DNA of 64,000 nt from Phyllobacterium phragmitis (GTDB taxonomy: Bacteria; Pseudomonadota; Alphaproteobacteria; Rhizobiales; Rhizobiaceae). Where the stretch lies: the NCBI RefSeq assembly GCF_002980495.1, contig NZ_PVBR01000004.1, positions 124,001-188,000 of the forward strand, in the 5' to 3' direction. Shown here in pieces: positions 27,855 through 37,561 of this stretch. The position numbers were made by a program, and so were the translations under genes. Below the pieces are notes generated by a model, which had not been told where the DNA came from, did not search any database, and worked only from the letters and a program-made list of their open reading frames with translations. Numbering within the stretch: position 1 is the first letter of the stretch; each line of letters opens with the position of its first letter.

Positions 27855-28205
27855 ATGGCGCAAACGCAAACCACAACACATGCCGCGCAGGGCGAACAGC
27901 AGCAGCATCCGATCAAGCTCTATCTCATGGTCTGGGGTTTGCTCTTCATTCTCAGCGCCTTCTCCTATCTCGTCGACTATATCGGGCTCCACGGTTATCT
28001 GAGATGGTCGCTGATCCTCATTTTCATGATGCTGAAGGCGGGACTGATCGTCGCGATATTCATGCACATGGCCTGGGAGAGGCTGGCGCTCGTCTACGCC
28101 ATGCTGCTTCCCCCTGTGCTGGTGCTGGTATTCGTGGCGATGATGGTGTCGGAATCGAACTATACCGTCCTGACGCGAACGATGTTCTTCAGTGCGGCGC
28201 CATGA
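27855..28205 (+). CDS. Cytochrome c oxidase subunit IV family protein
   Basis: Small membrane subunit of 116 residues with three hydrophobic helices (about 22-42, 50-70, 78-100) and the family strings SAFSYLVDYIGLHGYLRW, MMLKAGLIVAIFMHMAWER and PPVLVLVF. Prokaryotic subunit IV stabilises the oxidase complex. It starts 11 bases after the second subunit III gene and ends the operon; the next gene is convergent. No heme A synthase or CtaG-type copper chaperone gene is nearby. Confidence 0.87.
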   Translation: MAQTQTTTHAAQGEQQQHPIKLYLMVWGLLFILSAFSYLVDYIGLHGYLRWSLILIFMMLKAGLIVAIFMHMAWERLALVYAMLLPPVLVLVFVAMMVSESNYTVLTRTMFFSAAP

Positions 28206-28245
28206 GAAGAGAGCTGTAGCGCCGCACTTTCATGCGAAGAGATGT

Positions 28246-29088
28246 TCAGGCGGCAGCGCGGCCGCCCGCCTTCTTCCTTGCCTGCATCGAAGCTTCAGGC
28301 GCCACGACCCGGCGATAGAGATGCCAGGTCGCATGTCCGAGCACCGGTATCACAACCGCAAGACCGGCGAACAACGTCACGAAGCCGACCACGAGCAGGG
28401 CTGCGACGATCAATCCCCAAAGCGCCATGGCGACGGGATTTACCAGCACGGTCTTGATCGACGTCCAGACCGCCACCAGCGCGCCAACATCGCGATCGAG
28501 CAGCAGGGGAAATGTGACGACGGTCGTGCAAAGCACCACGACGGCGAAGACGAAGCCGATGAGATTGCCCCACACGATCAGCCTCAAGCCTTGTTCCGTG
28601 GCGAAAACCTGACGGAGGAATCCGCTGATCGTATCGGCCGCCATGGGACCGAACAGATTCCCGTAAAGTGCTTGCGCCGTGAGAAGCCAGGCGATGAAAA
28701 TGGCAAAAAGCAGAGCGGCCACAGCCATGATGGAAGGAATGGCCGGAGAGCGCACCACATCAAAGGCATACCGCCAGGAGGTGTCGAGCCCGAGTTCCCG
28801 CCGGCGGCTGATCTCATAAAGACCGATCGCCGCGAGTGGCCCGAGCAAGGCAAAACCGGACATCAGCGGGTAGAGGAGCGGCAGGGTATTGGCACCTGAC
28901 GTCCACCGGGCAATGACGAGACCGGCGATGGGATAAATCAGGCAGAGAAAGACGTAATGCGACGGCTTGTCCCAAAAATCATCAAGCCCCTGGCGAAGAA
29001 CGGCAACAACATCCGAGACGCCGATCCGGCGCACCTGGGGAAACGCAGGGGTCTCACTTGCACCGGCGATGACATGAAAATGGGCCAT
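28246..29088 (-). CDS. DUF2189 family integral membrane protein
   Basis: Protein of 280 residues with about six helices, matching DUF2189: RIGVSDVVAVLRQGLDDFWDKPSHYVF-type N-terminus, GLVIARWTSG, PLMSGFALLGPLAAIGLYEISRRRE, and a C-terminal half ending LGHATWHLYRRVV. Function unknown; DUF2189 genes commonly lie close to cytochrome oxidase genes, as here (convergent). ATG 29088 has GGGAG upstream; the upstream TTG adds five residues. The C-terminal tail is Lys/Arg/Ala-rich. Confidence 0.85.
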   Translation of the reverse strand: MAHFHVIAGASETPAFPQVRRIGVSDVVAVLRQGLDDFWDKPSHYVFLCLIYPIAGLVIARWTSGANTLPLLYPLMSGFALLGPLAAIGLYEISRRRELGLDTSWRYAFDVVRSPAIPSIMAVAALLFAIFIAWLLTAQALYGNLFGPMAADTISGFLRQVFATEQGLRLIVWGNLIGFVFAVVVLCTTVVTFPLLLDRDVGALVAVWTSIKTVLVNPVAMALWGLIVAALLVVGFVTLFAGLAVVIPVLGHATWHLYRRVVAPEASMQARKKAGGRAAA

Positions 29089-29280
29089 GGCTGTTTCTCC
29101 CAATCTCGTTCAGAGCGGAACAGGTCGCCAGCGGCACCGCACGAGACCGGAGCCATGGGACCGAAATCTGCACGTGGGATAAACATACGACAATCGGCGA
29201 TGTTTTGCCAGAGACGAGCTTGCAAAGCTGATTGCGCCGGCGGGCATCCGATCGAAAACCGGGTAGAAGAGCGTGGTGGG

Positions 29281-29313
29281 GAATGCGGGACTTCCAGGCG
29301 AAGCCCCGCATTC
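29281..29313 (-). terminator. Hairpin downstream of the sugar operon
   Basis: GAATGCGGG (29281-29289) pairs with CCCGCATTC (29305-29313), and CTTC/GAAG extends the stem across one A-C mismatch to a 5-base loop. It lies 25 bases after the last gene of the minus-strand sugar operon. No T-run follows, so a Rho-independent mechanism is not certain. Confidence 0.5.
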
Positions 29314-29338
29314 CGGTAATCAGATCATGGCAATCAGA

Positions 29339-30286
29339 TCAGAATGGCGAATCCGGGAAATAGAATTCCTGGGCGTTTTCCTTCGTCACCAGCGTGGCAT
29401 CGAGGATATAGCTGCCGCGCACCGGCACCTGATCATAAAAATTGCCAGCCGTCAGCTCCATGGCGGTCGCGATCATTGCCGGCGGATACAGGACATCGAC
29501 CGGGATCATGCTATCGCCATCGGCGACGCGCTTGATCATTTCCTTCATGCCGGCGCCGCCGACGACGAATTTGATATCGGTGCGGTCGGCCTGCTGGATC
29601 GCCTCGAGAACGCCGACCGCCATGTCGTCATCCTGGCACCAGACGGCATCGATCTTCTTGTATTTGGCGAGATAGTCCTGCATCACCTTGAACGCATCGT
29701 CGCGCGACCAGTTGCCGAACTGGCGATCGAGCACCTTGATATCGCTTCCCTTGATCCCCTCGTCAAAACCCTTCTGGCGTTCCTCATCAATGACGATGGG
29801 CAGACCGCGGATGACGACGATATCGCCCTTACCGCCAAGCTCCTTCTTGATGTATTCGCCAGCGACGCGGCCGAGCTCAGGATTGTTGCCCGCCACATAG
29901 AGATCCTGGATCGTCGGATCGGACAAGGCCCGGTCGACGACGGTGACGAAGACGCCCTTTTCCTTGACCTGCCGGATCGGATCGGTCAGTTCATCGGAAT
30001 TGTGCGGCAGCGTCACCAGCGCGTCGATGCCCTGTGCGGTCAGATCCTCCAGCGCATTTGCCTGGGTGGCGCCGTCGGGCGATGTCTTCACCGTGATCTT
30101 CAGCCCGGGATAACGGGCTTCCAACGTCTTTTTCGCGCGTTCGGCGTGATAGACGACACCACCGGTCCAGCCATGGTCGGCGGCCGGAATGGAAACGGCC
30201 ATGTTGACCTGCCTCTCCTGTGCCTGGACCGCGGTCGCCGCCGACGCAAGCGCGAAGGCGGCTAAACCCATCAACATACTTTTCAT
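29339..30286 (-). CDS. Sugar ABC transporter substrate-binding protein, RbsB type
   Basis: Periplasmic binding protein of 315 residues with a signal peptide (about 1-22, AVQA-Q) and a type I periplasmic-binding fold: NMAVSIPAADHGWTGGVVYHA, ALEDLTAQGIDALVTLPHNS, VTVVDRAL, VAGEYIKKEL and AVWCQDDDMAVGVLEAI. Sugar specificity is unknown. It is the last gene of the minus-strand run, 116 bases after the permease, with AGGGAGAG upstream. The closest match in style is ribose/inositol-class binding proteins. Confidence 0.87.
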   Translation of the reverse strand: MKSMLMGLAAFALASAATAVQAQERQVNMAVSIPAADHGWTGGVVYHAERAKKTLEARYPGLKITVKTSPDGATQANALEDLTAQGIDALVTLPHNSDELTDPIRQVKEKGVFVTVVDRALSDPTIQDLYVAGNNPELGRVAGEYIKKELGGKGDIVVIRGLPIVIDEERQKGFDEGIKGSDIKVLDRQFGNWSRDDAFKVMQDYLAKYKKIDAVWCQDDDMAVGVLEAIQQADRTDIKFVVGGAGMKEMIKRVADGDSMIPVDVLYPPAMIATAMELTAGNFYDQVPVRGSYILDATLVTKENAQEFYFPDSPF

Positions 30287-30402
30287 GTCACTCTCTCCCT
30301 AACGAGGCCTCTCTCACGAATGGCGGCCGGCCCCCTCGCCGCCTCTCCTCCACGAATTAGGTCGCAATATCTCGCCCGCGACCGCACTCGAATCAATCTT
30401 CC

Positions 30403-31401
30403 TCATCGACGCCCGAGCGAGCGCTGTATCAGCATGGCAATGATGATGATCGACCCCTGGACAGCACCGATGAGATATTCGCTGACGAGATCGGAGAGTA
30501 CCATGATATTGCCGACCAGTTCCAATATCAGCGCGCCGCAGATCGTGCCCCAGATGCGCCCGACCCCGCCGCGCAAGGCGGTGCCGCCGATGACCACTGC
30601 CGTAATCGCCTGCAACTCCCACAACAGCCCCGTCGTCGCCGTCGCAGCGCCAAGCCGCGGCACATAGATCAACACGGCGATAGCGACGCAAACGCCCTGA
30701 ATGACATAGGTCAATGTGCGCACCCGATTGACGGAAATGCCGGAATAACGGGCCACTTCCTCGTTGGAGCCCACTGCCGTGACGTGGCGGCCAAAGCGGG
30801 TCCGGTAGAGAATGAAGGCGCCGAGCGCCGCCACCACCAGGATCATGATGACGGGTATCGGCACCCCCAGCACATCACTGAAATAGATCGGCCGGTAGGC
30901 CGCGCGCAATTCCTGCGATTTGATGGCGATGGACCCGCCCTCCGCCAGGTAGATCGTCAGCGCCCGGAAGATGCCCATCGTGCCGAGCGTCACGATGAAC
31001 GGCTCAATGCGGCCCAATGTGGTGATCAGCCCGTTGGCGAGCCCACACAGCGCGCCGGTGGCAAGCGCCAGCAGCATGGCCGTGGCGATCATCCCGGTAT
31101 CCCCGGAAACGGCGCCGCTGTTGAGGAAGAGGATCATCGTGCCGGCGACGAAAGCCGACATGGAGCCCACGGAAAGGTCGAGCCCGCCCGCCGAAATGAC
31201 GAAGGTCGCACCTACCGCGATGATCGCTATGAAGGCGCTGCGCGTGACGACGTTCGTGAGATTGTCGAGCCCGAGAAAATTCGGATTGACCATGGCGCCG
31301 AACCCGAACAGCACCGCCAGCGCAACGAAAGGGGCAACGGCCCGCAGATCGATATCGCTTATGGATCGTCTCCGGGTTTGCACTACCGTCGTGTTGCTCA
31401 T
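30403..31401 (-). CDS. Sugar ABC transporter permease, RbsC type
   Basis: Inner-membrane permease of 332 residues with about nine to ten helices. Family strings include VGATFVISAGGLDLSVGSM, LCGLANGLITTLGRIEPFIVTLG, GSNEEVARYSGISVNRV and TAVVIGGTALRGGVG. Starts in an ATGA overlap with the ATPase gene. With that ATPase and the downstream binding protein it forms a complete ribose-type importer. Confidence 0.9.
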   Translation of the reverse strand: MSNTTVVQTRRRSISDIDLRAVAPFVALAVLFGFGAMVNPNFLGLDNLTNVVTRSAFIAIIAVGATFVISAGGLDLSVGSMSAFVAGTMILFLNSGAVSGDTGMIATAMLLALATGALCGLANGLITTLGRIEPFIVTLGTMGIFRALTIYLAEGGSIAIKSQELRAAYRPIYFSDVLGVPIPVIMILVVAALGAFILYRTRFGRHVTAVGSNEEVARYSGISVNRVRTLTYVIQGVCVAIAVLIYVPRLGAATATTGLLWELQAITAVVIGGTALRGGVGRIWGTICGALILELVGNIMVLSDLVSEYLIGAVQGSIIIIAMLIQRSLGRR

Positions 31402-32957
31402 GCAGTTTCCGCCACCAGGGCGGCCTCCCTCTTTGTCGCGCCGGTTGCAAGCACGACGATCTCGGCTTCCGTCATGTGTTCACCTGAAACCTCACCGGCG
31501 ATTTCGCCATTGCGCATCACGATGATACGGTCGCAAACGCCGATCAGCTCCGGCATTTCCGACGAGATGACGATGACGGATTTTCCCTCAGCCGCAAGGC
31601 CGGTGATGAATTTATAGATCTGCTCCTTGGTGCCGATATCGATGCCGCGCGTCGGCTCGTCGATAACGACGATCTTGGGGCCGAGCAGCATCATCTTGGC
31701 AAGCAGCAGCTTCTGCTGGTTTCCACCGGAAAGCTGGCCGGCGAGAAGATCGCGGTTGCCCGTGCGGATATCGAAATCGCGGATCGCCTCATCAAGCGCC
31801 CGATCCTCGCGCTTGCGGTCGATCAATATACCGCGCACGAATTTGTCGAGACCGGCCAAAGTGAGATTGATCTTGAGATTTTGCCCGAGCAGAAGCCCCT
31901 TGCCCTTGCGGTCCTCGCTCAGATAGACGATGCCCGCCTGCATGCTCTGCCTGGCATCCTTGAAATGTACCGGATTGCCGTTGAGGCGGACCGTTCCCTG
32001 GGCCGGCCTGAGCCCCAGAACGCCTTCCAAGAGCTCCGTCCGTCCGGCACCGATGAGGCCGGCAAAACCGAGGATTTCTCCGTGCTTGAGCGAAAAGCCG
32101 GCATTCCTGGCAAAGCCCGGCACATTCATATTCTCGACTTCGAGAACGGTTTCGCCCGCCTTCGCTCCGGCGCGCTCTGGATAGAGTTTCGAGACATCGC
32201 GACCGACCATCAACCGGGCCATATCCATCGGCTCGAGATCGGCGGCTTCATAGGTGCCGACCAAATTCCCGTCACGGAGGACCGTGACGCGATCGGCGAT
32301 GGTCTTCACCTCGGGCAGCCGATGGGAAATATAAAGGATCGCGGCGTTTTTCGCTTTTATGGCGCTGATCACCTTGAGCAGGGCTTTGGTCTCGACAGGG
32401 GTCAGCGAGGCCGTCGGTTCGTCGAAAATGACGATCTGGTGGGGAACCAGCAAGGCCCGGGCGATCTGGACGAGCTGGCGCTGGGCGATCGAAAGACGGT
32501 TGACCACCGTCGCCGGATCGATGTCGGCGCCGAGATCGAGAACGGCGCGATACGCGCCTTCCGCCATGGCCCGCTCGTCAAGCACGATGCCTTTACGAAG
32601 CTCGCGCCCGAGATAGATATTCTGCGCCACCGTCAGATCCGGCGCCAGCAGGATTTCCTGATGGACGAGGACGATGCCGCGCTCTTCGGCATCGACCGGG
32701 CCGGTGAAGGTGATCTGTTCCCCATTGACCTTCAGCGTGCCTTTCGACGGCGCGAGATGGCCCGAAAGGATTTTCATCAATGTCGACTTGCCGGCGCCAT
32801 TTTCGCCGATGATTGCGTGGACTTCCCCCGGCGCCAGCCGAAGGCCGATGTCCCGCAACACCTCGACAGGTCCGAAGGATTTCGAAATGCCTTCGGTCTC
32901 AAGCAAGGTCTTTGCTGCCGGCGGATCGACCGGCGAAGGGGGAGGTATCTCGCTCAT
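31398..32957 (-). CDS. Sugar ABC transporter ATP-binding protein, RbsA type (two ABC domains)
   Basis: Cytoplasmic ATPase of 519 residues with duplicated ABC domains. The first has Walker [12 protein letters not shown], signature SIAQRQLVQIARAL and Walker B IVIFDEPTASL; the second begins with AGLIGAGRTELLEGVLGL in place of a consensus Walker A, and has LSGGNQQKLLLAKMM and VVIDEPTRGIDIG, as usual for the RbsA/MglA class. Overlaps both neighbours by four bases. Confidence 0.92.
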   Translation of the reverse strand: MSEIPPPSPVDPPAAKTLLETEGISKSFGPVEVLRDIGLRLAPGEVHAIIGENGAGKSTLMKILSGHLAPSKGTLKVNGEQITFTGPVDAEERGIVLVHQEILLAPDLTVAQNIYLGRELRKGIVLDERAMAEGAYRAVLDLGADIDPATVVNRLSIAQRQLVQIARALLVPHQIVIFDEPTASLTPVETKALLKVISAIKAKNAAILYISHRLPEVKTIADRVTVLRDGNLVGTYEAADLEPMDMARLMVGRDVSKLYPERAGAKAGETVLEVENMNVPGFARNAGFSLKHGEILGFAGLIGAGRTELLEGVLGLRPAQGTVRLNGNPVHFKDARQSMQAGIVYLSEDRKGKGLLLGQNLKINLTLAGLDKFVRGILIDRKREDRALDEAIRDFDIRTGNRDLLAGQLSGGNQQKLLLAKMMLLGPKIVVIDEPTRGIDIGTKEQIYKFITGLAAEGKSVIVISSEMPELIGVCDRIIVMRNGEIAGEVSGEHMTEAEIVVLATGATKREAALVAETA

Positions 32958-34129
32958 CCGACTTTGGTCCAGATATTGCCGGCCTTGGAAGAAGCGACTG
33001 CCGCCTCGATGAACTGCATGCCGGCGAGACCGTCCCGGACCGTCGGGAAGATGACCGCATCATCCGGCTTGCTGCCGCTGCGGGCAGCCTGAATGGCACG
33101 CGCGGCTTCCGCATAGATATTGGCGAAACCTTCCAGGTAACCTTCCGGGTGCCCAGCTGGAACGCGGGTGACCCGCGTCGCTTCCGGCCAGGCACCCGCG
33201 CCCCCGCGTGTGAGAAGTTGCTTCGGCTCGCCGAAACGGGTGAACCAGAGATAGTTCGGATCGGCCTGCGTCCATTCAAGCCCGCCTTTGGTCCCGTAGA
33301 CGCGCAATTTCAGGCCGTTCTCATGGCCCACCGCCACCTGGCTCGCCCAGAGCAAGCCCCGCGCGCCGCCCTTGAAGCGGAGCATGATCTGGACGTCGTC
33401 GTCGAGAAGCCTGCCTTCGACAAAGGTGGTGAGCTGGGCCAGGAGTTCGTCAAGCTGCAGCCCGGTCACGAAGCAGGCGAGATTATAGGCATGCGTGCCG
33501 ATATCGCCGATGCAGCCGCCGGCGCCGGACCGCTTGGGATCGGTGCGCCATTCGGCCTGCTTGCTGCCTGATGCCTCGGCCCGTTCGGTGAGCCAGTCCT
33601 GCGGATATTCGGCCTGGACCAGCCGGATATCGCCGAGCTCGCCCTTCTCGACCATGGCGCGGGCCTGGCGGATCATGGGATAGCCGGTATAGTTGTGGGT
33701 GACGGCAAACACCTTGCCCGTCCTGTCGACGAGATCGACGAGTTCCTTCGCCTCCTCGACATCGAGCGTCAGCGGCTTGTCGCAGATGACGTGGATGCCT
33801 GCTTCGAGGAAGGCCTTTGCCGCCGGGGCATGCATGTGGTTGGGCGTGACGATGGCGACCGCCTCGATGCCGTCGGGCCGTGCGGCCTCGGCCTTCGCCA
33901 TCTCCTCGAACGAGCCATAGGCGCGGTCTGGTGCGATACCGAGTTCCAGCGCGGACGCACGGGCGCGCGCCGGGTCGGACGAAAGGGCGCCGGCCACGAG
34001 TTCGTACTGGTCATCGATACGCGAGGCGATGCGGTGCACCGCGCCGATAAACGCGCCCTGGCCGCCGCCGACCATGCCGAGACGGATCCGCTCCGCATTC
34101 TGTTCCTGCCTGCTTGCTTCAATCGCCAT
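32954..34129 (-). CDS. Gfo/Idh/MocA family oxidoreductase
   Basis: NAD(P)-dependent sugar or cyclitol dehydrogenase of 391 residues. The N-terminal Rossmann loop is MVGGGQGAFIGAVHR, preceded by a short basic tail. The conserved EKP-type lysine motif appears as ICDKPLTLDVEEAKEL, and the second half contains GGCIGDIGTHAYNLACFVTG with the catalytic-type Asp/His. Its ATGA overlaps the ATPase start. With the downstream isomerase it probably converts the imported sugar through a 3-keto intermediate; the substrate is inference. Confidence 0.9.
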   Translation of the reverse strand: MAIEASRQEQNAERIRLGMVGGGQGAFIGAVHRIASRIDDQYELVAGALSSDPARARASALELGIAPDRAYGSFEEMAKAEAARPDGIEAVAIVTPNHMHAPAAKAFLEAGIHVICDKPLTLDVEEAKELVDLVDRTGKVFAVTHNYTGYPMIRQARAMVEKGELGDIRLVQAEYPQDWLTERAEASGSKQAEWRTDPKRSGAGGCIGDIGTHAYNLACFVTGLQLDELLAQLTTFVEGRLLDDDVQIMLRFKGGARGLLWASQVAVGHENGLKLRVYGTKGGLEWTQADPNYLWFTRFGEPKQLLTRGGAGAWPEATRVTRVPAGHPEGYLEGFANIYAEAARAIQAARSGSKPDDAVIFPTVRDGLAGMQFIEAAVASSKAGNIWTKVG

Positions 34130-34151
34130 GAGTTAAATTCCTTCCAAGTCT

Positions 34152-35207
34152 TTACAGCAGGCCGAGCATCTTGCGGTTGGCGGCATCATCGGTGCCCGCA
34201 CCGGCAAAATCGTCGAATGCATGTTCGGTGACGCGGATGATATGAGCCTGAATGAATTCCGCGCCTTCGCGCGCGCCGTCTTCCGGGTGCTTCAAGGCGC
34301 ACTCCCATTCGAGCACCGCCCAGCTGGCAAAGTCATAGGCGGTGAGCTTCGAAAAGATCGCGCCGAAATCGACCTGGCCATCGCCGAGCGAACGGAAACG
34401 GCCGGCCCGGTTCACCCAATTCTGGAACCCGCCATAAACACCCTGGCGGCCGGTCGGATTGAACTCGGCGTCCTTGACGTGGAAAGCTTTGATCCGCTCG
34501 TGATAGATGTCGATATAATCGAGATAATCGAGCTGCTGCAGCACGAAATGCGAGGGGTCGTAGAGCAGGTTCGCTCTGGCGTGGTTCTTCACACGATCGA
34601 GAAACATCTCATAGGAAATGCCGTCGTGCAGATCCTCTCCCGGATGGATCTCATAGCAGATATCGACGCCGTTCTCCTCGGCATAATCGAGGATGGGATG
34701 CCAGCGTCTTGCCAGTTCATCGAATGCGGTCTCGACAAGACCGGCGGGGCGCTGCGGCCAGGGATAGACATAAGGCCAGGCCAGCGCGCCGGAGAAGGTA
34801 GCGTGCGCCGTCAGCCCGAAATGTTTCGATGCCCTGAGTGCGCGGCGAACCTGGTCGATGGCCCATTCGGTGCGGGCCTTGGGATCACCCCGGACCGCGG
34901 GCGCGGCGAAACCGTCGAAGGCGATATCATAGGCCGGATGGACCGCGACGAGCTGTCCCTGCAGATGCGTGGACAACTCGGTGATCTCCAGGCCGTGGCT
35001 AGCCGCCACGCCTTTTATCTCATCGCAGTAATCCTTGGAATCCGACGCCTTTTCCAGATCGAAGAGACGCGCATCCCATGTGGGAATCTGAACGCCCTTA
35101 TAGCCCAGCGAAGCAGCCCATTTGCAGATGGAATCGAATGAATTGAAAGGTGCGGCATCGCCCGCGAACTGCGCCAGGAAAATGGCCGGTCCCTTGATGG
35201 TCTTCAT
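34152..35207 (-). CDS. Sugar phosphate isomerase/epimerase family TIM-barrel protein
   Basis: Xylose-isomerase-like TIM barrel of 351 residues. Metal-site strings are visible: CYEIHPGEDLHDG (Glu), NLLYDPSHFVLQQLDY (Asp/His), AFHVKDAEF (His/Lys/Asp) and VLEWECALKHPEDG (Glu). The ATG at 35207 has AGGAG six bases upstream. Between XylG-type ATPase and Gfo/Idh/MocA oxidoreductase in the same operon. Related proteins isomerise or epimerise keto-sugars; activity not predictable here. Confidence 0.88.
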   Translation of the reverse strand: MKTIKGPAIFLAQFAGDAAPFNSFDSICKWAASLGYKGVQIPTWDARLFDLEKASDSKDYCDEIKGVAASHGLEITELSTHLQGQLVAVHPAYDIAFDGFAAPAVRGDPKARTEWAIDQVRRALRASKHFGLTAHATFSGALAWPYVYPWPQRPAGLVETAFDELARRWHPILDYAEENGVDICYEIHPGEDLHDGISYEMFLDRVKNHARANLLYDPSHFVLQQLDYLDYIDIYHERIKAFHVKDAEFNPTGRQGVYGGFQNWVNRAGRFRSLGDGQVDFGAIFSKLTAYDFASWAVLEWECALKHPEDGAREGAEFIQAHIIRVTEHAFDDFAGAGTDDAANRKMLGLL

Positions 35208-35254
35208 GATCTTCTCCTTATTCTCGATCTGCAAACTGGCTGGTGCGAGTAGGG

Positions 35255-36031
35255 TCAGACATTCATGGCGCCGGGCCCGGGAACGGCCCCCGGCGGACAT
35301 TTCCCGAGGATGATCATGCCGAGAATCTCGTCCTCTGTCACATCCGTCACCCTGGCCGTGCCGACGACACGGCCATTCTTCATGACCATCACGCGGTCGG
35401 CCAGGTGGAACACGTCATGGATGTCGTGACTGATCAGGAAGATACCGATGCCTTCGCTCTTCAACTGCTCGATGAGTTCGCCGACCTGCGCCGTTTCCTG
35501 AGGTCCGAGCGCCGCCGTCGGCTCGTCCATGATCAGGATGCGGGCATTGAAAAGGATGGCGCGGGCGATCGCCACCGATTGGCGCTGGCCGCCGGACAGT
35601 GCCTTCACCGGGTCCTTGAAGCGCTCAAAACGGGGATTGAGGCGGCCCATCACCTCGCGCGCCCTCGCCTCCATCGCCACATCGTCGAGCGTGCCCCACG
35701 GGGTCATGATCTCGCGGCCGAGATAGAGATTGGCGGCCGTGTCGACATTATCGGCGAGCGCCAGCGTCTGGTAGATCGTTTCGATGCCATAGGCCTTGGC
35801 ATCGCGCGGATTGTTGATGACCGCCTCTTCGCCATTCATCCGGATCGTTCCGCTGTCGCGCCTGTAAGCGCCGGAGAGGATCTTGATCAGCGTCGATTTG
35901 CCCGCGCCATTGTGCCCGAGCAGCGCCACCACTTCGCCGGCATGAAGATCCGCTGACGCATCGTCGACGGCGCGGATGCCGCCGAAGGCGATCGAGATAT
36001 TCTCCATCTCCACGAGAGGCGTGTTGCTCAT
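35255..36031 (-). CDS. xylG: Sugar ABC transporter ATP-binding protein, single ABC domain (XylG/FrcA type)
   Basis: ATPase of 258 residues with one ABC domain: Walker [15 protein letters not shown], signature [15 protein letters not shown], Walker [14 protein letters not shown]-loop [11 protein letters not shown]. Rhizobial FrcA/XylG proteins have the same half-size form, in contrast to two-domain enterobacterial XylG. ATG 36031 is chosen because GGAGG lies five bases upstream; the alternative at 36064 overlaps the permease stop (ATGA). XylG naming follows from adjacent xylH/xylF; it is otherwise generic. Confidence 0.82.
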   Translation of the reverse strand: MSNTPLVEMENISIAFGGIRAVDDASADLHAGEVVALLGHNGAGKSTLIKILSGAYRRDSGTIRMNGEEAVINNPRDAKAYGIETIYQTLALADNVDTAANLYLGREIMTPWGTLDDVAMEARAREVMGRLNPRFERFKDPVKALSGGQRQSVAIARAILFNARILIMDEPTAALGPQETAQVGELIEQLKSEGIGIFLISHDIHDVFHLADRVMVMKNGRVVGTARVTDVTEDEILGMIILGKCPPGAVPGPGAMNV

Positions 36032-36060
36032 GTTCTCCTCCCCATTCTCATTTCCGCGGC

Positions 36061-37380
36061 TCATGAAACGCGGCGACGATACATCGTATCAAGCCAGACG
36101 GCGATGACCAGCACGATGCCGACGATGATGTTCTGCAGCGGTGTATCGAGACCGAGCAGCACCATGCCCGACGACAGGGATTGCATCGTCACCGCGCCGA
36201 GCATGGCGCCTGCGATCGTGCCGACGCCTCCGCCAAGCGACGTGCCGCCGATGACGGCCGCAGCGATCGTCAGGAGTTCGTCAAGCGTGCCTTGCGCGTT
36301 GGTGGCGGCGTTGAGGCGGGCGGTGGAGATGGCGGCTGAAATGGCGCAGAGAACGCCCATCAGCATGAAGATCTTCATGATCACCCATTTGGTGTTGATG
36401 CCGGCCAGTTCGGCTGCTTCCGGGTTGCCGCCGAGCGCGAAGATATAGCGGCCGAACCGCGTGCGCGTGGTCACGAATGTCATGACGATGCCGACAGCAA
36501 TGGCAATGAGCACGGGAATGGCGATGCCATGCGCGATAAAGAGGCCGCCTTCGGGAACGACGATATTGTGTTCCTCGGCATATCTTCTGACGATGCCCGT
36601 CGGCCAGGGATAGGAATTGGCGATCATCACCGCGCCCAGAACCAGCGCGCTTCCCACCACCGCCAGCAATATTTCAGCCCATATCGGGCGGCTGGGAAAA
36701 TTGAAGCGTTTGCGCTGCCGCCGCGCATTGACGATGAGGCCGATGATGCCGAGACAGGCGATCGCAGCAACCACCCAGCTCCACACCGCTCCGATCGACC
36801 CGCCGGGACCGCCGCCCATCAAGCGGAAGGTGGCATCCATCGGCGCGACGGTGCGCCCTGATGTGACCCACCAGGCGGCGCCGCGCCAGACGAGAAGCCC
36901 GCCGAGCGTGACGATGAAGGAGGGGACGCCGAGGAATGCGATGATGAAGCCCTGAAGGCCGCCGATGGCAGCGCCGACGACCATGCCAAGCGCGAGCACG
37001 ATGATCCATGTGAACGGGTTGCCGAAGCCCAGGAGCGGCGGCAGCCATTCCGTCTGCGCCACGCCCATGATCATGCCGACGAAGCCGAGAATGGATCCGA
37101 CGGAGAGATCGATGTTGCGGGTAACGATGACCAGAACCATGCCGGTCGCCATAACCGCGATGGACGCCGTCTGGACAGACAGGTTCCACAGATTGCGCGG
37201 TGTCAGAAACAGTCCGCCGGAGAGGACATGGAAGGTGATCCAGATGATCAGGAGCGCGAAGATCATGCCAAGGAGGCGGACATCGAGTTCCGTCGCCTTG
37301 AAGAATCGCGCGACAATGCCGAGTTCAGCCGATCGAGCCCCGTCGGTCGAGTTGGACCCAGTGCTCGCAATCTCGCTCAT
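36061..37380 (-). CDS. xylH: Xylose-type sugar ABC transporter permease
   Basis: Permease of 439 residues, longer than RbsC-type proteins because of additional helices in the middle, as in XylH. Strings include [63 protein letters not shown] and [14 protein letters not shown] 37380 has GGGAGGGG upstream; a longer start at 37407 is possible. Its stop lies in an overlap region before xylG, and xylF is 181 bases upstream. Confidence 0.88.
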   Translation of the reverse strand: MSEIASTGSNSTDGARSAELGIVARFFKATELDVRLLGMIFALLIIWITFHVLSGGLFLTPRNLWNLSVQTASIAVMATGMVLVIVTRNIDLSVGSILGFVGMIMGVAQTEWLPPLLGFGNPFTWIIVLALGMVVGAAIGGLQGFIIAFLGVPSFIVTLGGLLVWRGAAWWVTSGRTVAPMDATFRLMGGGPGGSIGAVWSWVVAAIACLGIIGLIVNARRQRKRFNFPSRPIWAEILLAVVGSALVLGAVMIANSYPWPTGIVRRYAEEHNIVVPEGGLFIAHGIAIPVLIAIAVGIVMTFVTTRTRFGRYIFALGGNPEAAELAGINTKWVIMKIFMLMGVLCAISAAISTARLNAATNAQGTLDELLTIAAAVIGGTSLGGGVGTIAGAMLGAVTMQSLSSGMVLLGLDTPLQNIIVGIVLVIAVWLDTMYRRRVS

Positions 37381-37561
37381 GCTGCCCCTCCCACGGGCTG
37401 CGGACAATCAGGAAACGCCGCGACTTCTGGCGCATCGGTCCGAAAACCCGCTGCGGCTTTCGGACCGCACGATGCGCCGGTTGAAAAACTTACAGCGTCA
37501 ATGCATCCCGATGAATGCATGGCGCTGCAAGCCGCGGCATTTGCCGTCCTCAGTTACATTC

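Noticed and set aside
28192-28899. A 235-codon plus-strand frame after the oxidase operon
   Set aside because: Antisense to the DUF2189 membrane protein gene; polar, His/Arg-rich mirror of its helices.
31881-33092. A 403-codon plus-strand frame
   Set aside because: Antisense to the RbsA-type ATPase and its oxidoreductase neighbour, whose motifs are unambiguous.
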